A stretch of DNA of 64,000 nt from Clostridium tunisiense TJ (GCF_000300195.1 NZ_AMQH01000011.1:248001-312000); one strand, 5' to 3'. Positions 1 through 8,985 are shown, counted from the first letter of the stretch. Numbers and translations: made by a program. Notes: generated by a model from the sequence alone, not told the origin.

Positions 1-61
1 ATTCATCTATTACAAAACATCAAGATAAAATATAAGCTCTACCTAGAATTAACAATCTTAA

Positions 62-94
62 AAACCACTGAAAAGCCTTACTTTTCAGTGGTTT
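62..94 (-). terminator. Rho-independent terminator after DUF421/DUF4363 operon
   Basis: A perfect 14-bp inverted repeat (AAACCACTGAAAAG and its complement) with a 5-nt loop lies downstream of the DUF4363 gene. Read on the minus strand the stem is followed by a run of T, so it should end the minus-strand transcript. Confidence 0.8.
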
Positions 95-154
95 AAGTTT
101 ATATTTATGAATTAACTTTTTAAGATTATTAACCATTAAATCTATTTGCTTAAC

Positions 155-520
155 CTAATTTCCCAATTGATCCCAATGTTCATAGGCTTCATAGAGTCCG
201 TCTATTGCTAAAGCCTTATTGTTGGATTTAATAGCTCCCTTCAATCTTGCCAAACTTACATTTAGTTCATTTATTTCATCTCTTTCAGAGCTAAACTGAG
301 TCCTATTTATTAGTTTATTCCAAGTTTCTTGAAGCTCCTCACTATGGAGTTTAGCTTCTTCCCATCTATCATTATTAATATCCTCCTCTACAATAGTTAC
401 AAGTTCCATGAAGTTTTTATTATGAACCCTTGTGGTTTTTAAATAATTTCCACTAAGCATAACCACTACGAAAAGTACTATAGTTACAATTGGTATGCTC
501 ACAACTAAAAACTTTCTCAT
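155..520 (-). CDS. DUF4363 family protein
   Basis: 121 residues: one N-terminal membrane anchor (about residues 5-24), then an extracytoplasmic or soluble alpha-helical part rich in Glu, Lys and Asn with a conserved-looking ending around WDQL. This matches the DUF4363 family, which in clostridia and bacilli is commonly encoded next to DUF421 (YetF-like) membrane proteins, exactly as here (10-nt gap). The start is set by an AAGGAGGG site just upstream. Biochemical role is unknown; an accessory or partner of the DUF421 protein is an inference from the pairing. Confidence 0.75.
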   Translation of the reverse strand: MRKFLVVSIPIVTIVLFVVVMLSGNYLKTTRVHNKNFMELVTIVEEDINNDRWEEAKLHSEELQETWNKLINRTQFSSERDEINELNVSLARLKGAIKSNNKALAIDGLYEAYEHWDQLGN

Positions 521-530
521 ATTTCCCTCC

Positions 531-1265
531 TTAATAAGGTCCTTTGTAATCTCCGATATCCTTAATGTTTTTTAGTTCATCTTTATATTTATCAATATAA
601 AAAACTCCATTATCATCTAGTGTAGCAAGAAAAACTTCTGAGGGCTTCTTTACATTATATTTTTTAAGTTCTTTCATTAACCATCTTTCATCTTTTCCTA
701 ATTCTTTTAAGTTTTCATGAAAAACTACTCCATTATATATTAACTCCGTGCTTATAGCTGCTTGCTGAACCTTTTTTTTCATATCCTTTGGAGTCACAGG
801 TTGATATTCTGACTTTTTAAGTACTGACAATTGCCCATTAGGCTCAATAATTGCATACTCAACTTGATTCAAATCAAAAACATCTTTGTTTCTTAACATT
901 TGTAGCAAATCAGCTGCTCTGAACTTCATTTTACTTAATGCACCTTCCATTATCTTGCCATTCATAATAACAATTGTTGGTTCACCATCTATATATTTCC
1001 CTATGTAAATCCACTTATTTGTGATTACCTCCATAAGATATCCAAGGGCTGCCCAGGTAATTAATCCAACCCAATGAGGCCACGCTCTGCTGGATAGGTC
1101 TGTAGTTAAAGTGGCAGCAATAGAACCAATTGTTATGCCTAATATATAATCGAAGAAATCCAATTGACTAATTTGTTGCTTTCCAAGGACTCTTGCAAAA
1201 ATTAATAACGTAAAGAATCCTATAATTCCTCTTACTAGTACTACTAGCCCCTCATTCACATTCAT
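531..1265 (-). CDS. DUF421 (YetF/YcaP-like) membrane protein
   Basis: 244 residues with three N-terminal transmembrane helices (about 5-25, 35-55, 60-80) followed by a soluble alpha/beta C-terminal half, the standard DUF421 build. The soluble half contains the family's repeated motif around RAADLLQMLR and the EYAIIEPNGQLSVLKK segment. It is the first gene of a two-gene operon with the DUF4363 gene; an AGGAGGG site precedes the ATG. In Bacillus members are spore- or membrane-associated, but no reaction is established, so function is left open. Confidence 0.85.
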   Translation of the reverse strand: MNVNEGLVVLVRGIIGFFTLLIFARVLGKQQISQLDFFDYILGITIGSIAATLTTDLSSRAWPHWVGLITWAALGYLMEVITNKWIYIGKYIDGEPTIVIMNGKIMEGALSKMKFRAADLLQMLRNKDVFDLNQVEYAIIEPNGQLSVLKKSEYQPVTPKDMKKKVQQAAISTELIYNGVVFHENLKELGKDERWLMKELKKYNVKKPSEVFLATLDDNGVFYIDKYKDELKNIKDIGDYKGPY

Positions 1266-1455
1266 CCCTCCTATGATAATTATCGAGTTCTCAACTGTAT
1301 TTTAACAAACTTCCAACTCTCATGTTATGATTTACTTATCTAGGATAATTATACCTATTTATTAAAAGCTATTGCTTAATACTATTCCAGTATATTACAA
1401 TTATCATATATTATATTTCATCTATGATCTAATAAAAAAGGATGTGGAAATTTTA

Positions 1456-1758
1456 ATGAGTCAATCTGAAAATTTCTTAGAAAAATGGAATAAGTATAGG
1501 CAACTTGGAAAGGTAAAATATGTCCTCTTATTTGGAGTTCTAATAGATACTTTATACTTTTTATTATTTATTACCTTAATACTTCCTATGTTGAAGTATA
1601 ACTTTAATTTTCACTATTATTCTTGGTTTAACTTTATAAAAAATGCTGCTATCGGAATTACTGTTGGTCCTATTATAGGTTTTATTACAGGATATACTCA
1701 GTGGAATGCAAATGAACACAGGCATGCTGCTGTGATGGAGCATGAAGATAGGCTATAA
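1456..1758 (+). CDS. Small membrane protein, unknown
   Basis: 100 residues counted from the ATG at 1456, preceded by an AAAAAGGATGTGG ribosome-binding-like stretch; the open frame extends upstream to 1372 but without a binding site. Two hydrophobic segments (about residues 21-42 and 57-76) are separated by a short aromatic loop, and the C terminus is polar with an EHRHAAVMEHE tail that could bind metal. I do not recognise a family. It stands alone on the plus strand between minus-strand genes. Confidence 0.6.
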   Translation: MSQSENFLEKWNKYRQLGKVKYVLLFGVLIDTLYFLLFITLILPMLKYNFNFHYYSWFNFIKNAAIGITVGPIIGFITGYTQWNANEHRHAAVMEHEDRL

Positions 1759-1830
1759 GGAAGATTAAACTCTATAATCCTAACATAGAACTTTTACGGA
1801 ATCATGTTTTTACCTCAATAAATAAAGCAA

Positions 1831-1872
1831 AAGGAGCTAATACATAGCTTATAACTATGCAACTAGCTCCTT
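1831..1872 (-). terminator. Hairpin terminator of glyoxalase-like gene
   Basis: AAGGAGCTA and TAGCTCCTT arms enclose a second internal CATAG/CTATG pairing. On the minus strand the stem is followed by a T-rich stretch, fitting termination of the gene that ends at 1993; it may also stop the plus-strand gene ending at 1758. Confidence 0.6.
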
Positions 1873-1901
1873 ATAATTTATTGTTTTCACTTCACTCATA
1901 T

Positions 1902-1952
1902 CTTAGAAGTATAACTTCTCACTATTTTTTTAAGAGGAGTTATACTTCTAAG
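1902..1952. repeat. 19-bp inverted repeat
   Basis: Arms at 1902-1920 and 1934-1952 (CTTAGAAGTATAACTTCTC and its complement with one G-T pair) with a 13-nt T-rich loop. A CACTTTG/CAAAGTG palindrome follows directly and TTTCACTT/AAGTGAAA arms flank the whole, giving a compound fold. It lies between a terminator hairpin and the 3' end of the glyoxalase-like gene. Confidence 0.7.
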
Positions 1953-1992
1953 CACTTTGAACAAAGTGAAATTATTCGTTTTTTAATGAGTA

Positions 1993-2370
1993 TTATAGCT
2001 CGTGTTTTTCTGGAAGTATTTCAATCCAATAACCGTCTGGGTCCATTATGAAATATATTCCCATAACCTTATTTTCAAAGCAAATGCAACCCATTTCTTT
2101 ATGTTTTTCATAAGCTTCATCAAAGTCTTCTGTAACTACAGCTAAATGGAATTCAGCTTCCCCTAGGTTGTATGGTTCTTTTCTATCTTTAAGCCAAGTT
2201 AACTCTAGAGTAAAACCTGTAGTTTTATCTCCCATATAAACAAGAGTAAAACTGTCATCTGGTGCATTATATCTTCTTGCTTCCACAAAGCCTAGTGCTT
2301 CTTCATAGAATTTCATACTTTTTTCAAGGTCTAAAACATTAAAGTTAAAATGATTAAAGGTAAATTTCAT
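1993..2370 (-). CDS. gloA: VOC-family glyoxalase I-like protein
   Basis: 125 residues from the ATG at 2370, which has AGAAGGGCGG upstream; the longer open frame adds 25 residues with no binding site. It is a single-domain vicinal oxygen chelate protein with the babbb pattern starting FNHFNFNVLDLEKSMKFYEE and ending MDPDGYWIEILP, typical of lactoylglutathione lyase-like proteins. Metal ligands are consistent with His at the N-terminal strand, Glu in the middle, His in EFHLAVV and Glu in IEILP. Actual substrate is uncertain because clostridia often lack glutathione. Confidence 0.75.
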   Translation of the reverse strand: MKFTFNHFNFNVLDLEKSMKFYEEALGFVEARRYNAPDDSFTLVYMGDKTTGFTLELTWLKDRKEPYNLGEAEFHLAVVTEDFDEAYEKHKEMGCICFENKVMGIYFIMDPDGYWIEILPEKHEL

Positions 2371-2561
2371 TCCAATTTCCGCCCTTCTAAATAAATTTCT
2401 ATGTATAGTATACACTATACAAGAATTAATAGTAAAATATAACAAGGAAAAATTAATAAAGGTTCTTCACCAAATCAAGGTTCCATGAAAATATGAAATA
2501 AGCTAGTTTTCACCCTACTAAACCTAAAGCCTGTAAATTTCTAAGTTAAGGAGGTAAAAAA

Positions 2562-3299
2562 ATGAGTAATATTAAAGCTAAAATTCATTATATTTATCAT
2601 AGTGGATTTGCCCTTGAAACCCAAAATAGTTTTTTAATCTTTGATTACTATAAACACCCAAGCCTTGATGAGGGTTTAAAAACTGAGGATATTTTAACCC
2701 CTGAAAACCTTAGGTCTAAAAAGAAGGTGTTTGTTTTCTCCTCTCACAGTCATGGAGATCATTTTAACCCCCAGATTTTAAACTGGGAACAGTATAATGA
2801 TAACACTGAATATATCTTAAGTAGTGATATTGAAATAAGTAACTTGAAACCAAATTACACTATAATTTCTGAAAGTGAAGAAAAGCTTATTAAGGACATT
2901 TATGTTAAAGCTTATGGATCAACAGATCTAGGAATTTCCTTTCTTGTTAAAGTAGATGGCTTAACTATTTTCCATGCAGGTGACCTTAATTGGTGGCACT
3001 GGAAGGAAGATTCCTTAGAGGAGAGAACCTTAGCTGAAAAATCCTTTAAAGAAAATATAGAAATCTTGAAATCACAAGTAAGTAACATTGATATAGCCTT
3101 TTTCCCTGTTGATTCAAGACTTGAAGAGTTTTATTACATTGGTGGAGAATACTTTTTAAAGGCGCTTCACCCTAAGTTATTTATTCCAATGCATTTTGGG
3201 GATGATTTTTCGGTAACTAAAACCTTTGCAGAGAAATTTAAACTTCCTAATACTACCTGTGTAGAAATAAATCATGGCTTCCAGGAAATCTTGTTTTAA
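2562..3299 (+). CDS. Metallo-beta-lactamase-fold hydrolase
   Basis: 245 residues, UlaG/YcjG-like MBL fold. The zinc motif HSHGDH follows FVFSS, a later strand carries HAGDLNWW (metal-bridging Asp) and a C-terminal IPMHFGDD supplies the last His. A perfect TAAGGAGG lies upstream of the ATG. No signal peptide, so cytoplasmic. It is monocistronic, followed by a terminator at 3527-3559. Substrate cannot be told from sequence. Confidence 0.85.
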   Translation: MSNIKAKIHYIYHSGFALETQNSFLIFDYYKHPSLDEGLKTEDILTPENLRSKKKVFVFSSHSHGDHFNPQILNWEQYNDNTEYILSSDIEISNLKPNYTIISESEEKLIKDIYVKAYGSTDLGISFLVKVDGLTIFHAGDLNWWHWKEDSLEERTLAEKSFKENIEILKSQVSNIDIAFFPVDSRLEEFYYIGGEYFLKALHPKLFIPMHFGDDFSVTKTFAEKFKLPNTTCVEINHGFQEILF

Positions 3300-3526
3300 C
3301 AATTATTGTGAAAAAGTTTATCAGTTCTATTTTAAAAACAGCATAATCTAAGTGATTTTACTAAAGTAGTAGCAATTTACTTAGATTTAACAGCTTTGAA
3401 GGCAGATTTACACTGCTACCAAAGGAATTCCCATAAACTGCTCAACTGCTACTTATAAACCTTAGCAGACTTAAAGTTCCCAAAATGTTGTTAAATTGCT
3501 ACCTTAAATAGGTTATTTAAAACACA
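3300..3526. other. Intergenic region with distant inverted arms
   Basis: No coding signal. An 11-nt arm GTAGCAATTTA near 3370 has its complement near 3492, and several CTGCTAC/TGCTACC words lie between, so a branched RNA fold is conceivable if this part of the transcript downstream of the hydrolase gene is made. Nothing recognised. Confidence 0.3.
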
Positions 3527-3559
3527 AAAATCCCTAGGGAAAAGTTCCCTAGGGATTTT
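3527..3559. terminator. Bidirectional terminator
   Basis: Arms AAAATCCCTAGGGA and its complement around a short loop, with T-rich flanks on both strands, placed between the converging MBL hydrolase gene and glutaredoxin gene. It can serve both. Confidence 0.85.
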
Positions 3560-3637
3560 AAAATTAATAACACTAATTTAAGAACCTTTTTAACTCTATA
3601 GGTCTTTCCTTAGAATTTTATCTCTAATTTATAATTC

Positions 3638-3868
3638 TTATAAATTAAGAGCAGAAGCAATTTTGTCCTTTTCAAAACCAACAAATTCTTCTTCATTTAT
3701 AATTATCACTGGTACTGACATATAGCCTTTTTTCATTAGAGCTTTTCTAGCTTCCATATCCTTAGAAATATTGTGTTCAATATATTCTACATTCTGCTCC
3801 TTAAAAAACGCCTTAGCTTCATGGCAATATCCACAAGAATCACTGCTGTAAATCTCAACTTTTTTCAT
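3638..3868 (-). CDS. Glutaredoxin-like thiol-disulfide protein
   Basis: 76 residues, full length for the small glutaredoxin family. The redox motif CGYC is at residues 12-15, the cis-proline segment is SVPVIIINEE and the GFEKDKI helix follows, as in glutaredoxin/NrdH/YruB-type proteins. An AAAGGTGG site precedes the ATG. It sits close to the glutathione peroxidase operon, suggesting a thiol-redox role, although its electron donor is not evident. Confidence 0.88.
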   Translation of the reverse strand: MKKVEIYSSDSCGYCHEAKAFFKEQNVEYIEHNISKDMEARKALMKKGYMSVPVIIINEEEFVGFEKDKIASALNL

Positions 3869-4054
3869 AATTTTACCACCTTTCGTAATCTATATTTTAT
3901 ATAATTCTCTTAATTTTAGGGTTCTATATAGAGAAACAACTTTAACTTTTAAAACATTATTTCCATAAGTGGTTTCTCCAATGACATAGGCAAGCTCACT
4001 GTAATCTAAATATCTAACCTATTCTTAGAGTGAACAAATTTCCATCCTGGAAGC

Positions 4055-4489
4055 CTATATATTCTCCAATGTATTTAACATTTCCTTAAGTTTATCCTTT
4101 AAAAGTATTGCTTCTTCAGCTGAAAGTCCTGTAGAACAAAATAATTTAGCGGGTATTTCTACTGCCTTATCTTTCATCTTAACTCCAGCTTCTGTTAACC
4201 TTACATAAACATTACGTTCATCCTGTTTATCCCTAACTCTTACAACTAATTCCATAGCCTCTAGCTTTTTTAACAGTGGGGTAAGGGTTCCAGAATCAAG
4301 ATGAAGTTTTGTTCCTAGTTCTTTAACAGTGACATCATCCTTTTCCCACAACACTAATAAGGTTATATACTGAGTGTAAGTTAAGCCTAATTCATCCAAG
4401 AAGGGCTTATAACGCTTTGTAACCTCTTTTGAGCAAGCATATAAGGCAAAACATAGTTGATTATCTAACTTTAATAGTTCGTAGTTCAT
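4055..4489 (-). CDS. ohrR: OhrR-like MarR-family peroxide regulator
   Basis: 144 residues with a winged-helix core. The N-terminal segment LDNQLCFALYACSKEV closely matches OhrR repressors, in which the Cys in LCFALY (here Cys13) is the organic hydroperoxide sensor; a second Cys19 and a distal Cys in LFCSTGLS could give a two-Cys mechanism. It begins 2 nt after the glutathione peroxidase stop, so it is co-transcribed and probably autoregulated through the operator-like sequence at 5140-5154. Confidence 0.85.
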   Translation of the reverse strand: MNYELLKLDNQLCFALYACSKEVTKRYKPFLDELGLTYTQYITLLVLWEKDDVTVKELGTKLHLDSGTLTPLLKKLEAMELVVRVRDKQDERNVYVRLTEAGVKMKDKAVEIPAKLFCSTGLSAEEAILLKDKLKEMLNTLENI

Positions 4490-4491
4490 AA

Positions 4492-5037
4492 TTATAATAA
4501 TGCTTCAATATGTGGTTTTATATCCATTGGTTCTGTTGTTGGTTCAAATCTTTCCACAATCTTGCCTTCCTGATCTATTAAAAATTTAGTAAAGTTCCAT
4601 TTTATAGAGTTTCCTATTAAGTAATCTGGAAAGCTCTCTTGAAGGAAGCTGTTAAGAATTTTGCCTGATGGATGAGATAAATCAAAGCCTTTAAAAGTTG
4701 TATTTTCAGTTAAATATTTAAACAGTGGATGAGCATTTTTTCCTCTTACATCAACTTTCTCAAATAGTGGGAAAGATACCCCATAGTTAAGTTGGCAGAA
4801 ACTTTGAACTTCACTATTATTTCCTGGTTCTTGCTCTGCAAATTGGTTACATGGGAAACCTAATATTTCTACACCTTTATCTTTATATTCTAAATAAAGT
4901 TTTTGTAAATCACCGTATTGAGGAGTAAAGCCGCACTTACTTGCTGTATTTACAATAAGTACTACCTTTCCTTTATACTCTTCTAGAGATACCTCTTCTC
5001 CATAGATATTGTTTAATTTAAAATCATAAATATTCAT
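4492..5037 (-). CDS. gpx: Glutathione peroxidase family protein (thiol peroxidase)
   Basis: 181 residues, the usual length of BsaA-type peroxidases. Catalytic motif TASKCGFTPQY carries Cys35 in place of selenocysteine; the conserved FPCNQFAEQEP strand supplies Gln65 and a second Cys63, and WNFTKFLID carries the Trp/Asn partners. Reduces hydroperoxides, probably with thioredoxin-like donors in this lineage. Co-transcribed with the downstream OhrR-like gene. Confidence 0.92.
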   Translation of the reverse strand: MNIYDFKLNNIYGEEVSLEEYKGKVVLIVNTASKCGFTPQYGDLQKLYLEYKDKGVEILGFPCNQFAEQEPGNNSEVQSFCQLNYGVSFPLFEKVDVRGKNAHPLFKYLTENTTFKGFDLSHPSGKILNSFLQESFPDYLIGNSIKWNFTKFLIDQEGKIVERFEPTTEPMDIKPHIEALL

Positions 5038-5412
5038 TGTTAATCCTCCTTAAAATTCTCAGCATTTTATCTTATTCATTTAAAAATCAATTTATTCATT
5101 TTGTTAGTATGAAATTCAATTTTTATAAATTCTAATATATAAAATTAAATTGTATGCAACTAATCTTTATATTATTATAATACTACTCCTAATCTATTTA
5201 GTCAATAGCTGAAAAGTAATTTTTTCTAATAATTTGTTAATTTAATTAACTTCATGAATATATATAATTTTGAGCTTGTTTACTTATATAAGTTGCAAAA
5301 TTATTTCTACATTATAAGATAATTTTAAGCAACTTATATTAAAGAGAATTTAAAATAGAATTCCATGTATTTATGCAGTATCTTTATTACATTCTATATA
5401 GATAAAAGAAAA
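5038..5412. other. Promoter region of gpx-ohrR, then non-coding DNA
   Basis: AT-rich. The gpx-proximal part holds the operator-like palindrome at 5140-5154 and a possible minus-strand TTGCAT -35 overlapping it. The remainder up to the terminator at 5413 shows no gene or structure. Confidence 0.5.
5140..5154. promoter_or_regulatory. Candidate OhrR operator
   Basis: TAAAATTAAATTGTA differs at one base from the well-known OhrR half-operator palindrome TACAATTAAATTGTA of Bacillus. It lies about 105 bp upstream of the gpx start on an operon that also encodes an OhrR-like protein. Confidence 0.6.
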
Positions 5413-5433
5413 AGAAGGGTATTTTCCCCTTCT
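5413..5433 (-). terminator. Terminator of the penicillin-binding protein gene
   Basis: AGAAGGG/CCCTTCT stem with a 7-nt loop; on the minus strand followed by TTTTTCTTTT. It is 129 nt after the stop codon of the PBP gene. Confidence 0.7.
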
Positions 5434-5561
5434 CTAAATATTGTCTTACTACCTATTTCTTTTATAGCTACATAATGTAATCTAAGTCTTCATCACTTAA
5501 ACTAACTATTAAAACTACTTATAAAATAAATTATTTTACAAAACTAGTATTTTTGACACCA

Positions 5562-7760
5562 CTAACTTCTTTTTAAGTAGTATTCTAATATGTTCTTAAC
5601 CTTAGGAACTACTAAATGACTTCCCCCTCTTGACTTCACATCTTCAATCACCATAGAAACAACAATCTTAGGGTCATCTAAATTTAAAGCCACAAACAAT
5701 CCATTTTCTTTTCCTTCTTTATCTTCAGCACTCTTTTTTAACTCTGCAGTACCAGTTTTACCTCCTATTGTAACTCCAGCTATGGTCCCCTCATGGGCTG
5801 TTCCTTCAGGGTCTGCTACTACAGCTTTTATTCCCTCAACTAGGGGACTTATGTTTTCATTGGAAATTGCATTAGCTTTCCAAACCTTAGCCGTATGTCC
5901 TTGGGTAATATCCAAGGCAGGTGACAAAATGTTGCCCTCATTTACTAAAGAAGAATAAGCAAGTGCTAAGTGTAGTGGAGTCATGAGAACTTCTCCTTGA
6001 CCATAACCTGTATCTGCTAAAAGTATATCCTTAGAAATCTTATTTTCATTAGCAACTTGTGTATTTTCCATTGGATATTCAAAAGGTAACTCCTCACCTA
6101 TACCAAAGGACATTGCTCCCTTTGCAAAATCTTCTTTTCCTATATTTAATGCTGCCATTCCAAAATATATATTATCTGAATACTTAAAAGCATCTCTTAA
6201 ATTAACTGGTTTTCCTGGGTCCTTAACTCTGGTGATTTTATAATTTCCCCAGGAGTTACTAGGCTGCCACTGATTCCCCTGAATGTTTACTCCCTCTTCT
6301 GGTTTTATAACTCCCTTGTTAAGACCTATGGCCCCAGTTATTAACTTAAAGGTAGATCCTGGAGAGTAAGAATTATTAAATTTGTTATCAAATTCATCTA
6401 TAGGAGTTGCTTCCCAAGCTGTCTTCTGAGTATCAGTTGTATAAGTTGAAAATACATTAGAATCATAGGAAGGTGAACTCACCATAGCAAGAACTTCTCC
6501 TGTTTTAGGGTGAGTTGCAACAGCTGCTCCTGATTCTTTGTTCATTTCTTCATAAATCTTCTTTTGTAATTGTAGGTCTATAGACACCTTAATATTTTCT
6601 CCATCCTGAGGCTCTTTTTTTCCTACTTCAATAACTTCTTTCTTTTCTGAGGTTCCTCTCTCTATATAAATTCGACCTCCTGCTTCTCCCTTAAGTCGTT
6701 TTTCATATACTTGCTCTAATCCTTTTTTGCCAATTAGACTATACTCATTATAGCCTTGATCCTTTACTTTTTCTAATTCCTCTGCAGTTATGGCTCCAAC
6801 ATATCCAATCAATGCTCCACAGGCTTCCTCACCAGGGTAAACTCTTCCCATTTCTTCATTAACTTTCACTCCATTAATTTGTAAAAGGTAATCTACCTTT
6901 TCCTTTTCTTTTGAAGCTACCTTTACTATTGGCACAAAGTAGTCTGGATTAGTATTTCCCTTTAATTTACCTTCAATTACTTCAGGTTTTATATCCAGCA
7001 GCTTAGCCATTTGAATAATTTTATTTTCTTTATCTTCCTCGAAAAGTCTTGGATGAATCCCTACTGAATTAATCTTTGAATTTACAGCAAGTCCAGTTCC
7101 ACTTCTATCATAAATTTCCCCTCTATTAGGATGAAAAACTTCAGCTCTTACCTTGTCTCCTGGCTCCATATAAGGAAATATAAGTCTTTCGTTCCATACT
7201 ACCTTCCAAGTATTTTTCTTTTCTACTTTTTCCTTTGCAAGTGTTACTTCATATCCTGGTATTTCCACCGTCCCTGCTAAAGTGTTCATTTTAATAGAAA
7301 AAGGAATCTTTACATTTTCTTCTTTAGTTTGCTTTAAATCTTCCATCTTCGTTGCAGTAATGTTAATGTCCTTAGCTTCTATTCCTTCATAGATATTAGT
7401 ATATCGCTTTATAAAATCCTCTTCAGTAATTGCAGCTTTTGAACTTTGTGAAACCATGGTATACATAGCTTTAAAATCCTTATTCTGCCAACTTGCTTTA
7501 TAGGCCTCAAAAGCATCCTGAGGATTCTCTTTTTTACTGCAGGCAGTTAATAGCACTACAAAACTTAAAATAATTGTAGTAGCAGCAAAGGATTTAATCC
7601 CTTTAAAAATGCGAAGCCTTCTCTCTTCTTTATTGTTTTTATTTTCATATATCTCCGATAGAGCTTTCCCCTTTAAAGAAATCTCATTCTTACGTCTATT
7701 AGCTTTTATAAAACTTCCGAGATAGTTCTTTTCTAATATTTTACCTAAAGGCTTATCCAT
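5562..7760 (-). CDS. MecA-like class B penicillin-binding protein (transpeptidase)
   Basis: 732 residues from the ATG at 7760, chosen because AAAGGTG sits 6 nt upstream; a GTG nine bases earlier overlaps that site. Domains: a basic cytoplasmic tail (1-55), one membrane segment (about 57-74) ending in an LLTAC lipobox-like sequence, an NTF2-like MecA N-terminal domain (about 80-195), a dimerisation/pedestal domain and the transpeptidase with SxxK (SPGSTFK, Ser469), SDN (528) and KTGTA (668). It cross-links peptidoglycan outside the membrane. The MecA-N domain is shared with low-affinity PBPs such as PBP2a, but beta-lactam affinity cannot be read from the sequence. Confidence 0.9.
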   Translation of the reverse strand: MDKPLGKILEKNYLGSFIKANRRKNEISLKGKALSEIYENKNNKEERRLRIFKGIKSFAATTIILSFVVLLTACSKKENPQDAFEAYKASWQNKDFKAMYTMVSQSSKAAITEEDFIKRYTNIYEGIEAKDINITATKMEDLKQTKEENVKIPFSIKMNTLAGTVEIPGYEVTLAKEKVEKKNTWKVVWNERLIFPYMEPGDKVRAEVFHPNRGEIYDRSGTGLAVNSKINSVGIHPRLFEEDKENKIIQMAKLLDIKPEVIEGKLKGNTNPDYFVPIVKVASKEKEKVDYLLQINGVKVNEEMGRVYPGEEACGALIGYVGAITAEELEKVKDQGYNEYSLIGKKGLEQVYEKRLKGEAGGRIYIERGTSEKKEVIEVGKKEPQDGENIKVSIDLQLQKKIYEEMNKESGAAVATHPKTGEVLAMVSSPSYDSNVFSTYTTDTQKTAWEATPIDEFDNKFNNSYSPGSTFKLITGAIGLNKGVIKPEEGVNIQGNQWQPSNSWGNYKITRVKDPGKPVNLRDAFKYSDNIYFGMAALNIGKEDFAKGAMSFGIGEELPFEYPMENTQVANENKISKDILLADTGYGQGEVLMTPLHLALAYSSLVNEGNILSPALDITQGHTAKVWKANAISNENISPLVEGIKAVVADPEGTAHEGTIAGVTIGGKTGTAELKKSAEDKEGKENGLFVALNLDDPKIVVSMVIEDVKSRGGSHLVVPKVKNILEYYLKRS

Positions 7761-7853
7761 AAATTGCACACCTTTCTTTAATTGTTTAATTGATATATTT
7801 ATGATTATATCATATTTGTAATTATATTCAAAATATTCCCAACATAAACAAAA

Positions 7854-7877
7854 CTGCTAACAATATACTGTTAGCAG
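7854..7877 (-). terminator. Terminator of lipoprotein gene
   Basis: Perfect CTGCTAACA/TGTTAGCAG stem with 6-nt loop; TTTTGTTT follows on the minus strand, 41 nt after the lipoprotein stop. Confidence 0.8.
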
Positions 7878-7917
7878 CTTCTAAAGGTTTGAGTATGGTC
7901 TTGATTTATAGGTAAAA

Positions 7918-8967
7918 TTATTCTTTTATATAGAAGGATACAAAAAATTGATCTTTAGCTTTTTTTATATCAAACTGGTTTATTAAACTAAAGTTTTTAG
8001 TATCATAAATATATATTTTTTCCCCATCTGAAGATATAAACCTATTTTCATTTATATAGCTTGTTTTATTATCATTTTTACTACTAAATACATTTACCTC
8101 CATTGTGTTTAAATTTATTTTTGCAATTCTATTATTTGTTTTATCATTATGATAACTATGCTCTACTACATACATATAATTATCGTAATAATGCAAGTTA
8201 AATAAATTATTAAAAGGTAGCTCTACTATTTTAGTAGAAAAATTATTTAAATTTAGTTCTATGATTTGGTTAGTCAAATTATCATTTCCATCTCTATTTG
8301 ATAATATATACATATTATTATTAATTATCTTAGCATCAGTTATAAAGCTTAAGTTAGGTAAATCTACTGTGCTGGATATTTTAAAATTAGTTTTATCTAA
8401 TACATGTATTTTCCCATATGTTTTAGTATTATGTATAATTCCAATTACATATAGGTTTTTAGTATCTTCCAACATAAATATACCTTGACCCTCAATTTCA
8501 GTAGAGTTTAAAATTGAGTTTTCATACAAATCAGTTTTTGATATATATGTGGTTGTTATGCTAGAACTTCCAGAGTAAGCAAATTTATCATCTATACTAA
8601 AATGAGTAGGTGTAATATTATCTGTACTTTTAATTTTCTTAGACTCCAGGTTATTAGTATTTAGTTGAAGTAGGTATTTATTAGGCTTATTTTCAGATAT
8701 AGGACATGCATAATATACATAATCACCAGTACTTTCACCAAATTTCATGAAACTTGCCATTGTAATTCCACCAGCATCAATGGATTTACTTGATACATAT
8801 TTACCGGTGTTATCATAGGTATATACTGTAGATTTAGAATTATTGCTTGCACTGAATATTACTCCATATTTGTATTCGGCATCACTATTTTTAAAACTAG
8901 AACAACCCGTAAAAAGAAGTAGACTAAATATGCACAATAAAATTATTAATATTCTAATTTTTTTCAT
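7918..8967 (-). CDS. Lipoprotein, probable beta-propeller
   Basis: 349 residues. Lipoprotein signal peptide with lipobox LLFTGC (Cys about residue 22). The mature part is Asn/Lys/Tyr-rich with repeated blades of about 45 residues containing patterns like DKTNFKISSTVDLPN and INLNTMEVNVFSSKN, resembling YncE/WD-type propellers. No catalytic motif. Genes for it and the secreted hydrolase upstream are adjacent but separated by a strong terminator, so they may be expressed independently. Function unknown. Confidence 0.7.
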   Translation of the reverse strand: MKKIRILIILLCIFSLLLFTGCSSFKNSDAEYKYGVIFSASNNSKSTVYTYDNTGKYVSSKSIDAGGITMASFMKFGESTGDYVYYACPISENKPNKYLLQLNTNNLESKKIKSTDNITPTHFSIDDKFAYSGSSSITTTYISKTDLYENSILNSTEIEGQGIFMLEDTKNLYVIGIIHNTKTYGKIHVLDKTNFKISSTVDLPNLSFITDAKIINNNMYILSNRDGNDNLTNQIIELNLNNFSTKIVELPFNNLFNLHYYDNYMYVVEHSYHNDKTNNRIAKINLNTMEVNVFSSKNDNKTSYINENRFISSDGEKIYIYDTKNFSLINQFDIKKAKDQFFVSFYIKE

Positions 8968-8985
8968 TTCATTTCACCTCATTAA

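Noticed and set aside
1857..2051. 64-codon plus-strand ORF
   Set aside because: It lies over the inverted repeat and the antisense of the glyoxalase-like gene; no ribosome site.
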